A DNA stretch of 11,092 nt from Planctomycetota bacterium. Its GTDB lineage: Bacteria; Planctomycetota; PLA2; JAEUHO01. Made by a program: the position numbers and the translations under genes. The stretch is taken from NCBI GenBank assembly GCA_024639415.1, contig JAHEIK010000089.1:1-11092 (forward strand), read 5' to 3'. Below are positions 1 through 7,388 of the stretch, in pieces. The notes under the pieces are model-generated. The model searched no databases. It saw only the letters and a program-made list of their open reading frames with translations, and was not told the origin of the DNA. The number at the start of each line of letters is the position of its first letter. The stretch's first letter is position 1.

Positions 1-28
1 TCCCCGGTCCGGGTTTCCCCTCTGGCAA

Positions 29-171
29 GCGCACGGTCACGCGCCCCGCCGCAGGAACGCTGGATTGGGCCAATGGCCGGCGCACGGTTACGCGCCCCGC
101 CGCAGGAACGCTGGATTGGGCCAATGGCCGGCGCACGGTTACGCGCCCCGCCGCAGGAACGCTGGATTGGG
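29..171. repeat. 51-bp tandem repeat, about 2.8 copies
   Basis: Three head-to-tail copies begin at 29, 80 and 131 with an exact period of 51 bp; the third breaks off at 171. Copies 1 and 2 differ in the codon-sized stretch near 38 (GGTCAC against GGTTAC), and copies 2 and 3 are identical as far as copy 3 runs. Each complete unit contains the short inverted repeat ATTGG-G-CCAAT (64-74, 115-125) next to a GCCGGC palindrome. The period is a multiple of three and the + frame stays open through the array from base 1 to the stop at 268-270, so it would read as a 17-residue peptide repeat. Whether it is coding cannot be decided here. There are no unique spacers, so it is not a CRISPR array. Confidence 0.93.
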
Positions 172-198
172 CGCGCACGCGCCCGTGGCGCGCTCCGC

Positions 199-218
199 GC
201 GCCCCAGGCTTGGGGCGC
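199..218. other. Hairpin between the two tandem arrays
   Basis: The perfect 8-bp inverted repeat GCGCCCCA / TGGGGCGC encloses the loop GGCT. A competing shorter stem (GGCGCG 187-192 with CGCGCC 198-203) overlaps its left arm. No T-run follows on either side, so this is at best a weak or factor-assisted terminator for a gene entering from the left edge. It could equally be a by-product of very GC-rich intergenic DNA. Confidence 0.4.
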
Positions 219-220
219 CC

Positions 221-324
221 CTACGCGGGTGCTGACGACGGCCGATCGGCGCGACCTACGCGGGTGCTGACGACGGCCGATCGGCGCGACCTACGCGGGT
301 GCTGACGACGGCCGATCGGCGCGA
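221..324. repeat. 35-bp tandem repeat, three copies with palindromic core
   Basis: Copies start at 221, 256 and 291 with an exact 35-bp period and no mismatches except the final base of the last copy. Each copy carries the perfect 10-bp palindrome GCCGATCGGC (241-250, 276-285, 311-320). The unit is unrelated in sequence to the 51-bp repeat just upstream and is not a multiple of three, so no reading frame survives unchanged. Evenly spaced palindromes could be protein-binding sites. The array could equally be a recent slippage product. It lies about 160 bp upstream of the first confident gene start. Confidence 0.93.
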
Positions 325-481
325 GTAGACGACACCTTGGCACCTGCCGATCCTCGCCAGTGACACATTGGCAGCCCGCTGGGGCCCCTCCTGCCGCCAC
401 GCGGCGCCCCAACTCGCCCTTCCGCAAGCAGTTGCGTCGATCGCAGCGCCCCTGGCACCCCGTGTGCCATCTCGTGCGTCC

Positions 482-934
482 ATGACGCCGCACCCCGCCA
501 TCATGCTGGGCCTCCGGGCCGACGATCGCGAACTTCGCGATCCGCTCGAGGGCGCGGTGCGTCGACTGGGCTACCAGACCCGCTTCACCACCGACGTACG
601 CGAGGCGCTTGCCTGGCTGCGGCGGGAGGAGTTCGCGGCCTCCATCGTCGACAGCGACATGGGGCTCGCCGAGGGCGAAGCCGTCTGGCGGACGCTGCGG
701 CCCGTGTTCGCACGCCGCACCGTCCTGCTGGCACGCGACCGCCGCCCGGGCCTCTGGTTCGAGGCACTGCGCTCCGGCGTGGCCACCGTGCTCCCGCTGC
801 CCGCCCGCGAGTCGATGGTTCGCGCGGCGCTCGCCGCGGCCATGCACGCGTGGTGCGGAGGCGACTGGCGCCGCCCGGCCGTCGACGAAACCGATTCACC
901 CTGGGGCGCTGGCGACCCCTGGGACACCAACTAG
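482..934 (+). CDS. Small stand-alone protein with a degenerate response-regulator receiver domain
   Basis: This 150-residue protein looks like a single CheY-type receiver fold with no output domain. The ATG at 482 keeps the first beta strand (AIMLGL), followed by the acidic pair in ADDRELRDPLE (residues 14-15 of this start). Then come a GY turn and the phospho-acceptor strand IVDSDMGLAEG, whose Asp (residue 57) aligns with the usual phosphorylated Asp of LLDxxMPxxxG. The rest is eroded: the conserved Thr/Ser strand reads VLLARD, and the switch Lys of the usual KP pair is replaced in VLPLPAR. Phosphorylation may therefore be absent or non-canonical. The C-terminal 30 residues are a Trp/Asp-rich tail. 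A TTG at 368 or an ATG at 503 are other possible starts; none has a convincing ribosome binding site. It ends 58 bp before groES and may be co-transcribed with it. No partner kinase is visible. Confidence 0.72.
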   Translation: MTPHPAIMLGLRADDRELRDPLEGAVRRLGYQTRFTTDVREALAWLRREEFAASIVDSDMGLAEGEAVWRTLRPVFARRTVLLARDRRPGLWFEALRSGVATVLPLPARESMVRAALAAAMHAWCGGDWRRPAVDETDSPWGAGDPWDTN

Positions 935-937
935 CGA

Positions 938-966
938 TCAGCAAGCTGACCGTCAGCAGGAGCTGA
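938..966. promoter_or_regulatory. Cluster of overlapping GCTGA/TCAGC inverted repeats upstream of groES
   Basis: In the 58-bp gap before groES the 5-mer TCAGC and its complement GCTGA alternate four times. TCAGC (938-942) pairs with GCTGA (945-949), GCTGAC (945-950) pairs with GTCAGC (952-957) around a single C, and another GCTGA lies at 962-966. This could be an operator or an RNA switch in the groES leader. The HrcA-binding CIRCE element (TTAGCACTC-N9-GAGTGCTAA) is not present here, and no clear sigma-32 or sigma-70 promoter is visible in the gap. Confidence 0.35.
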
Positions 967-992
967 CGCCACTTTCGAGAAGGACCATCCCG

Positions 993-1316
993 ATGCCGAA
1001 GATCAAGCCGTTGAACGACCGTGTTCTCATCGAGCGCGTCGAAGCCGACGAGAAGTCCGCCGGGGGCATCCTGCTTCCCGACTCCGCGAAGGAGAAGCCG
1101 ACCGAGGGCCGCATCGTGGCCACGGGCGACGGCCGCCGCACCGACAAGGGCGAGCGGATCCCGCTGAGCGTCAGCAAGGGCGACCGCGTCCTGTTCAGCT
1201 CCTACGCCGGCACCGCCGTGAAGGAAGCCGGTCACGAGTACCTCATCCTCGACGAGAGCGAGATCCTCGCCGTCGTCGACGACAAGCCCTTCCCCAAGGC
1301 GAAGAAGAAGAAGTAA
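993..1316 (+). CDS. groES: Co-chaperonin GroES (Hsp10)
   Basis: GroES forms the seven-membered lid that binds ATP-loaded GroEL and closes the folding chamber in the cytoplasm. The 107-residue product starts IKPLNDRVLIERVE, the typical Cpn10 N-terminus. Its mobile loop (GGILLPDSAKEKP, residues 24-36) carries the hydrophobic tripeptide ILL that docks on the GroEL apical domain, and the GDRVLFSSYAG and DESEILAVV strands follow. The ATG has a good Shine-Dalgarno, AGAAGGA at 978-984, spaced 8 nt. It lies 23 bp upstream of groEL in the standard order, so the two form an operon. The protein is about ten residues longer than the usual 95-97 because of a C-terminal tail ending in KPFPKAKKKK, which is unusual but does not disturb the fold. 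The identification is very secure. Confidence 0.98.
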   Translation: MPKIKPLNDRVLIERVEADEKSAGGILLPDSAKEKPTEGRIVATGDGRRTDKGERIPLSVSKGDRVLFSSYAGTAVKEAGHEYLILDESEILAVVDDKPFPKAKKKK

Positions 1317-1339
1317 CGCGGAACTCCTAGGAGAGAACC

Positions 1340-3025
<1,686 letters not shown>

Positions 3026-3038
3026 GCATCCCTCGGCA

Positions 3039-3062
3039 GTGGGTGCCCGCAGGGGCACCCAC
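3039..3062 (+). terminator. First hairpin after groEL
   Basis: The perfect 10-bp stem GTGGGTGCCC / GGGCACCCAC encloses the loop GCAG and begins 13 nt after the groEL stop. No T-run follows. It may slow polymerase or protect the 3' end of the groESL message ahead of the stronger terminator downstream. Confidence 0.6.
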
Positions 3063-3116
3063 GCTCGGGACCGGCACCACGCCTCGCTCGCCAAGCTCGC
3101 TCGACGCATACGCATC

Positions 3117-3147
3117 AACGGGCCGCCCCTCTCGGGGCGGCCCGTTT
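3117..3147 (+). terminator. Strong intrinsic-type terminator of the groESL operon
   Basis: The perfect stem CGGGCCGCCCC / GGGGCGGCCCG (3119-3129 with 3134-3144) encloses the loop TCTC. Flanking AA/TT pairs extend it to 13 bp (3117-3146), and TTT follows on the + strand. The T-run is short, but the stem is very stable and its position about 90 bp after groEL fits the operon end. Confidence 0.82.
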
Positions 3148-3494
3148 CGCGTAGATCCGCTCCCAGGCGACCTGCGGTCGCCCGGGTCCCATTGGCAATA
3201 CGTGCGCCAAGTGCACGCTCGCCGGCTCGCGTGCGTGGTTCGAGTGTAGGGGCGTGCGGGACTTGGGAGCGCCTGAGCGAACTGCAGTCCCTGAGCAACT
3301 GCAACGCGTCAGTTGGGCGTGGGGGGGCGAGCGTGCGTCGCGGCCACTCGACCGGAGTCCCGCGCTGCCTGACTTCAGCGCGATCACCGTTCACGGCGGT
3401 CCCCGCAGGAGTGTTCGGTAGGGGTTCGTGCCCGGCGAGGCACGCTGGTGCGGCGGCGCGCAGATGTTGCCGATAGTCCCCTCGGAGGAACGCC
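3148..3494 (+). promoter_or_regulatory. Gene-free leader before the glycosyltransferase operon
   Basis: No convincing gene is seen here on either strand. The stretch must carry the promoter for the next operon, but no clear -35/-10 pair was recognised. It holds several small symmetric or repeated elements. TTGGC-N9-GCCAA lies at 3192-3210. The direct repeat CCTGAGCGAACTGCA / CCTGAGCAACTGCA lies at 3272-3286 and 3290-3303. CAACTG/CAGTTG (3296-3301 with 3310-3315) is separated by 8 nt. The 6-bp hairpin CGTGCC/GGCACG (3427-3444) lies about 50 nt before the start codon. Any of these could be regulator sites or leader-RNA structure; function is inferred only from position. Confidence 0.35.
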
Positions 3495-4478
3495 ATGAGC
3501 TCCGTCGCCGGAGAAGATCGCAGTGTGCCTGCATACCCCGCTGACCTCGACATCGCCGTGCTCGTGCCCTGCTACAACGAGGAACTGACCGTTCGCAAGG
3601 TCGTCGAGGACTTCCGCGCGGAACTGCCGGACGCTCGCATCTACGTGTTCGACAACGCGAGCGATGACGCCACCGCGAGCATCGCGAAGGAAGCCGGCGC
3701 GATCGTGATCCCCGAGCCGCGACGCGGCAAGGGCCACGTGATCGCTTCCATGTTCCAGCAGGTGGACGCCGACATCCACGTGATGGTCGACGGCGACGAC
3801 ACCTACCCCGCCGCGTCCGTGCACGATCTCATCCGTCCGATCCTGGAAGGTCGTGCGGATCAAGTCATCGGCGCGCGCCGCGCGGCCGATCCGACCAAGG
3901 CCTACAGGCCCTTGCACACCTTCGGCAACCGGCTCGTCACCTTCCTCGTCAATCGCGTGTTCCGCTCTGGACTTGAAGATGTGATGTCCGGCTACCGCGC
4001 CTACACCCGCGAGCTGGCCAACACCGTCCCCGTAGTCTCCGCAGGGTTCGACATCGAGACCGAGTTCACGCTGCAGTGCCTCGAGAAGCAGTTCCTGCTC
4101 GTCGAGACGCCGATCGTGTACACGGAGCGGCCGGAGGGCAGCGAGTCGAAGCTCTCGACGTTCCGCGACGGCTACAAGGTCCTGCGCCGCATCCTCACGA
4201 TCCTGAAGGACTTCCGGCCGTTCGCCTTCTTCGGCACCCTGTCCCTGATCGTCGCGCTGCTTGCGCTGCTCGCCGGTTCCGTGCCGATCCTGGACTACAT
4301 CCAGCACCGCTACGTCTACCACGTGCCGCTCGCCGTGCTGGCGGGCGTGCTCGGCCTCGCCGCCATCGTGCTTCTCGGCGTGGGCATCCTGCTCGCGACC
4401 ATCAACGCCCGCTTCCGGGAAGTGCACTGTCTGTGGCGCCGGCAGTTCGGCCGGATCAAGCCGCGCCGGAGCCAGTAG
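3495..4478 (+). CDS. GT2 glycosyltransferase with two C-terminal membrane helices, polyprenyl-phosphate sugar synthase type
   Basis: The 327-residue protein has a GT-A family 2 catalytic domain followed by a membrane anchor. It starts IAVLVPCYNEE (20-30) and continues FDNASDD (52-58). The metal/nucleotide DxD motif is VDGDD (98-102), and DVMSGYRAY (162-170) is the acceptor-side motif typical of dolichyl-phosphate-mannose synthase/GtrB-like enzymes. Two hydrophobic segments (about 245-266 and 277-300) end in a basic tail. Known relatives move a sugar from a nucleotide donor to undecaprenyl or dolichyl phosphate on the cytoplasmic face; the sugar here cannot be told. The ATG has GGAGG at 3484-3488, spaced 6 nt. 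The stop lies 3 nt before a GT-C transferase gene, the expected user of such a lipid-linked sugar. A GT2 acting directly on a glycan is the main alternative. Confidence 0.9.
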   Translation: MSSVAGEDRSVPAYPADLDIAVLVPCYNEELTVRKVVEDFRAELPDARIYVFDNASDDATASIAKEAGAIVIPEPRRGKGHVIASMFQQVDADIHVMVDGDDTYPAASVHDLIRPILEGRADQVIGARRAADPTKAYRPLHTFGNRLVTFLVNRVFRSGLEDVMSGYRAYTRELANTVPVVSAGFDIETEFTLQCLEKQFLLVETPIVYTERPEGSESKLSTFRDGYKVLRRILTILKDFRPFAFFGTLSLIVALLALLAGSVPILDYIQHRYVYHVPLAVLAGVLGLAAIVLLGVGILLATINARFREVHCLWRRQFGRIKPRRSQ

Positions 4479-4481
4479 CAC

Positions 4482-5972
4482 GTGGGCCTGCCGCGGCCGA
4501 ACCGTCTCTGGGCTCTCGGGCTCCTGCCCTTCCTCGCGCTCGCACTCCTGCGTCTGCAAGACGGCGCATCCGCCGAACACGGGGACTACGCGCAGTACCT
4601 GCTGCATGCGCGCGCCGTCACCGAAGGCAAGGCGTACGAGGATACGGGCTACCTCTACACGGAGCTGAATCCGGTGATCGGCCCGGTGGCGTATCCGCCC
4701 GGGCTGCCCTTGGTTCTCGTGCCCGTCGTTGCAACTGCGGGTGATCCGCGCTCGCTGGCGCGTCCGCTGATGCTGCTGTTCGCGCTCGGCTTCCTCGTCT
4801 TCGCCGCGGTCTACTTCGCGCGAAGGGACAGCGTGCGTGCCGGCTGGCTCGTCGCCATCCTCGCGGGGCTGTCCCTGCCATTTCTGCAGTGGTCGACGCG
4901 ACTCGGGACCGACATCCCCTTCTGCGCGCTCGTCTGGCTGACCATCCTCCTGATGGATAGGCCGGAGCGCCCCGGGCGCGGCTCCGCCGTCCTGCTGATG
5001 CTCGCGGGGGCTGCCGCCATCGCATTCCGCAGTGCGGGCATCGCGCTCATCCCGGCCGCGCTGCTGTACCTGCTGCTCAACCGGCGCCGCGGCGCCCGCA
5101 TCGTCCTTGGCTGCGTCGCCCTCTGGACCGCCGTGTTCGTGGCGTCTGCCGTGCTGCTGCCTACGGCCTCGAGCTACGCAGACCAGATCCCGCGCAGTCC
5201 AGGGAAGATCGTGAGCTACTTCCTGGGCGGAGTGCTCGACTACCGGCACGCATTCTCCGACGCGGTGCTCGGTGCGTGGTTGCCGGACGTGGCGGCGAAG
5301 GCCTGGCGCGGGGGTGCGCTCGTACTCGCGGTCATCGGTCTCAGCGCGTGGCTGCGCTCGGAGTGGCGCAGTTTCCTCGCGTGCTTCGCCTTCTTCTACG
5401 CCGGTGTCGTGCTGGCTTTTCCCGCGCACATGACGCGCTACATCTGGCCGCTCTACCCCCTGCTGCTCTACGGCGTGCTGCGCGGGCTGGCGTCGGTTCT
5501 CGCGCTTGGCTTCCGCGGTCGGAACACGCCCCGCTGGATCCACGCCGTGCCCGCAGCGACGGTCCTGGTGCTGGTCGCCGGCCAGGCATGGCTCGCGCTG
5601 CGCGCGCCACGCGTGTCCGACCTCGGCGAAGAGCCCGGCGTGCAGGCCCTCTTGGATCACCTGCGGGCAGGGACGGATGCAGACGGGCGGCGCGTGGTGT
5701 TCTTCAAGCCGCGGGTGCTCGTCTGGGAGACGCGGCTGCCGGCGATGGGCCTTGTCGTGGCGCCCCCCGACGCGTGGATCGAGGAACTCTGCCGGCAGGG
5801 CATCACCGACGTCGTCACCGGCAACCTGGGGGCGGCGCCCGAAGGCGACACGTCGCTGCAGCATGCCATCGCAGCGCATCCCGAGCGCTTTCAGCAGACG
5901 TGGAGCGAGGGGGCGTTCGTGCTGTACCGCTTCGACCGGGGCGCCTGCGCGGCGCAGGGCGCAGACCGCTGA
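4482..5972 (+). CDS. Multi-spanning GT-C glycosyltransferase (PMT/ArnT-like)
   Basis: This 496-residue integral membrane protein is probably a transferase using a polyprenyl-phosphate-linked sugar on the outer face of the inner membrane. After a first helix (about 9-24), the loop HGDYAQYLLHARAVTEGKAY (33-52) carries the acidic residue (Asp35) expected as the GT-C catalytic base. It is followed by YPPGLPLVLVP (71-81), a hallmark of GT39/PMT_2 proteins. About eight to ten further hydrophobic helices follow. RYIWPLYPLLLYG (319-331) matches the Arg-Tyr-Pro motif of the family, and residues after about 380 form a soluble C-terminal domain. The start is GTG, 3 nt after the preceding stop, with a weak GGAG at 4468-4471; no better start exists without losing the first helix. 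Tight spacing to the GT2 gene indicates translational coupling and a shared pathway. The acceptor (lipid, protein or glycan) is unknown. Confidence 0.85.
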   Translation: MGLPRPNRLWALGLLPFLALALLRLQDGASAEHGDYAQYLLHARAVTEGKAYEDTGYLYTELNPVIGPVAYPPGLPLVLVPVVATAGDPRSLARPLMLLFALGFLVFAAVYFARRDSVRAGWLVAILAGLSLPFLQWSTRLGTDIPFCALVWLTILLMDRPERPGRGSAVLLMLAGAAAIAFRSAGIALIPAALLYLLLNRRRGARIVLGCVALWTAVFVASAVLLPTASSYADQIPRSPGKIVSYFLGGVLDYRHAFSDAVLGAWLPDVAAKAWRGGALVLAVIGLSAWLRSEWRSFLACFAFFYAGVVLAFPAHMTRYIWPLYPLLLYGVLRGLASVLALGFRGRNTPRWIHAVPAATVLVLVAGQAWLALRAPRVSDLGEEPGVQALLDHLRAGTDADGRRVVFFKPRVLVWETRLPAMGLVVAPPDAWIEELCRQGITDVVTGNLGAAPEGDTSLQHAIAAHPERFQQTWSEGAFVLYRFDRGACAAQGADR

Positions 5973-6100
5973 CGCTGAGCATCGTGCGGCGTCCGTGCGC
6001 CTGGTCATGGCGTGCCAGCAGACGGACCGGGTGCTTGCGAGGTCTCGTGTACTCTTGCTGCCGTTGTGGATGACATGGGATGAGGCTGCCCGGCGCAGTT

Positions 6101-6108
6101 GGAGGTGA
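6101..6108 (+). promoter_or_regulatory. Near-perfect ribosome binding site fixing the start of the exported protein
   Basis: GGAGGTGA is an eight-base match to the anti-Shine-Dalgarno and ends 2 nt before the ATG at 6111 (5 nt from the GGAGG core). This rules out the upstream in-frame TTG at 6099, which would place the start before the binding site. It is the strongest ribosome binding site in the window and suggests good expression. Confidence 0.85.
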
Positions 6109-6110
6109 GC

Positions 6111-7331
6111 ATGGGGCGATTGCAGCGACGGATCGTGAGTGGAGCTTCGTTCGCGGGCGTGCTCCTACTGCTCTTGGTCAGCGGCGTTCGCACGTGGGCC
6201 GAGGACCGCACGCCGTCCGACAAGTACGTCAAGGTGTTCGCCGGGAAGACACTGACCGACGGGCGCGGCTTCGTGGGGCAGCTCGAGATCGGGGCGCCGC
6301 TGCCCGTCGTTCGACCGCTGCTGGGCTGGGGGCACGAGAAGGGCTATCCCTGGAGCTTCTGGTACTTCTACGAGAAGGGGCCATGGACGCTCACCATCAT
6401 CGCGCGTCCCGACTACGAGCGCTGCAACTTCCTGTACCACGTGGAGGCGTTGGTCCTCGAGGGGGCGCAGGCTCCTCCGACGAAGCGCGGCATCCGAATC
6501 GGCGACTCGCTCGCGAAGGTGAAGAAGGTGTATGGCCGCGACACGAGCGAGCTGACGCAGCAGATCGACAGCCGCGGCGTCACGAAGACCACGTGGCTCA
6601 ACCCGAACACGCCGCGACCGGACAAGGGCAAGCGGCGGGCATTCGATCAGAGCGTGCGCAGCGGCCGTTACTACCCGCAGCACGGGATGCTGTTCACGTT
6701 CGCTGACGGCAAGGTGAATCGCATCATCGCGCTCTTCGAGTACGACGAGACCGCGCTGTGGTTGCGGGACAAGCCGGATCCGCCCCAGGCGTGGATCGCC
6801 GTGGTGAAGCCCGGCGTCAAGAAGCCCACCTGGGAGCACCCCGAGGCGAAGGGCCACAAGGGGCTCCTCCATCTGCCGCCGCCGCCCGCCGTCGAGCCTG
6901 CCCAGGTTGCGGGCCTGCGGGTTGCCGTGCCGAAGGGTTGGGCGCGCACGGGCACGACATGGACGTCGCCGCACGGCGCGGAGCGCGTGCGCGTCGAGGC
7001 GCTGCCTCTCGGGGCAGTGGACGACGATCCCGAGGACGCGTTCGACGAACTCGAGGACGACGTCGAGCATGTCCTCACGGTGCGCGCTCAGCGCGCTGTT
7101 CCCCGGGCGGTGTGTGAACGACTCGGGGTGGATACGGCACGGACGTTCCACTACCAGCAGGCCAAGGCCGGCATCGATGGATGGCCCGCCCGGACCTGGG
7201 AGCTCCTCCTGGCGAAAGGGCGCAAGCGCTGGCGCGTGTCCGTCACGCGCACGACGTGGCAGCGCAACCCAAGCCCCGACGGCATCGAACTCTCGCGCCG
7301 GGTCTTCACGAGCGTGCGCGTCGCGCCGTAG
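6111..7331 (+). CDS. Exported protein of unknown function, two-part architecture
   Basis: The 406-residue protein starts at the ATG behind a strong ribosome binding site. A Sec-type signal peptide is clear: MGRLQRR, then the core GASFAGVLLLLLVSGV and a likely cut after RTWA (residue 30), giving a periplasmic or secreted product with no other membrane span. Residues about 55-215 hold two segments resembling the short 'GIxxGDSxxKVxxxYG' motif of small secreted folds: LEIGAPLPVVRPLLG (58-72) and RGIRIGDSLAKVKKVYGR (126-143). A linker rich in Pro (about 235-263) leads to a second domain, AGLRVAVPKGWARTGTTW onward. That domain resembles PsbP/DUF1795-like folds with a 'vPxgW' strand and includes an acidic stretch (303-318). 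No catalytic motif was recognised. It stands alone, 138 bp after the glycosyltransferase pair, and converges with the MBL gene. Domain resemblances are by eye. Confidence 0.8.
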   Translation: MGRLQRRIVSGASFAGVLLLLLVSGVRTWAEDRTPSDKYVKVFAGKTLTDGRGFVGQLEIGAPLPVVRPLLGWGHEKGYPWSFWYFYEKGPWTLTIIARPDYERCNFLYHVEALVLEGAQAPPTKRGIRIGDSLAKVKKVYGRDTSELTQQIDSRGVTKTTWLNPNTPRPDKGKRRAFDQSVRSGRYYPQHGMLFTFADGKVNRIIALFEYDETALWLRDKPDPPQAWIAVVKPGVKKPTWEHPEAKGHKGLLHLPPPPAVEPAQVAGLRVAVPKGWARTGTTWTSPHGAERVRVEALPLGAVDDDPEDAFDELEDDVEHVLTVRAQRAVPRAVCERLGVDTARTFHYQQAKAGIDGWPARTWELLLAKGRKRWRVSVTRTTWQRNPSPDGIELSRRVFTSVRVAP

Positions 7332-7388
7332 CCGAGGAGACGCCGGTACGGACGCAGGACGTGAGGCTGCGCGTGGCCCTGCGCGAGA

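Noticed and set aside
29..324. CRISPR array
   Set aside because: The copies are directly adjacent with no unique spacers, two different units are involved, and no cas genes are visible.
368..481. TTG start adding 38 residues to the receiver protein
   Set aside because: The added residues are Ala/Pro/Arg-rich with no fold, there is no ribosome binding site, and the receiver fold begins after the ATG at 482. It cannot be fully excluded.
935..992. CIRCE element upstream of groES
   Set aside because: The consensus TTAGCACTC-N9-GAGTGCTAA is absent; only unrelated short inverted repeats are present.
609..1316. Longer groES with a 128-residue N-terminal extension
   Set aside because: The extension is the out-of-frame shadow of the receiver gene. 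The ATG at 993 has a good ribosome binding site and gives the normal Cpn10 start.
3237..3245. tRNA T-loop-like GGTTCGAGT
   Set aside because: The flanking bases do not form a T-stem, and no acceptor, D or anticodon arms could be built around it.
3384..6008. 874-residue open frame on the - strand over the glycosyltransferase genes
   Set aside because: Low-complexity Arg/Glu/Gln/His composition with no domain. The + strand genes have clear motifs and ribosome binding sites.
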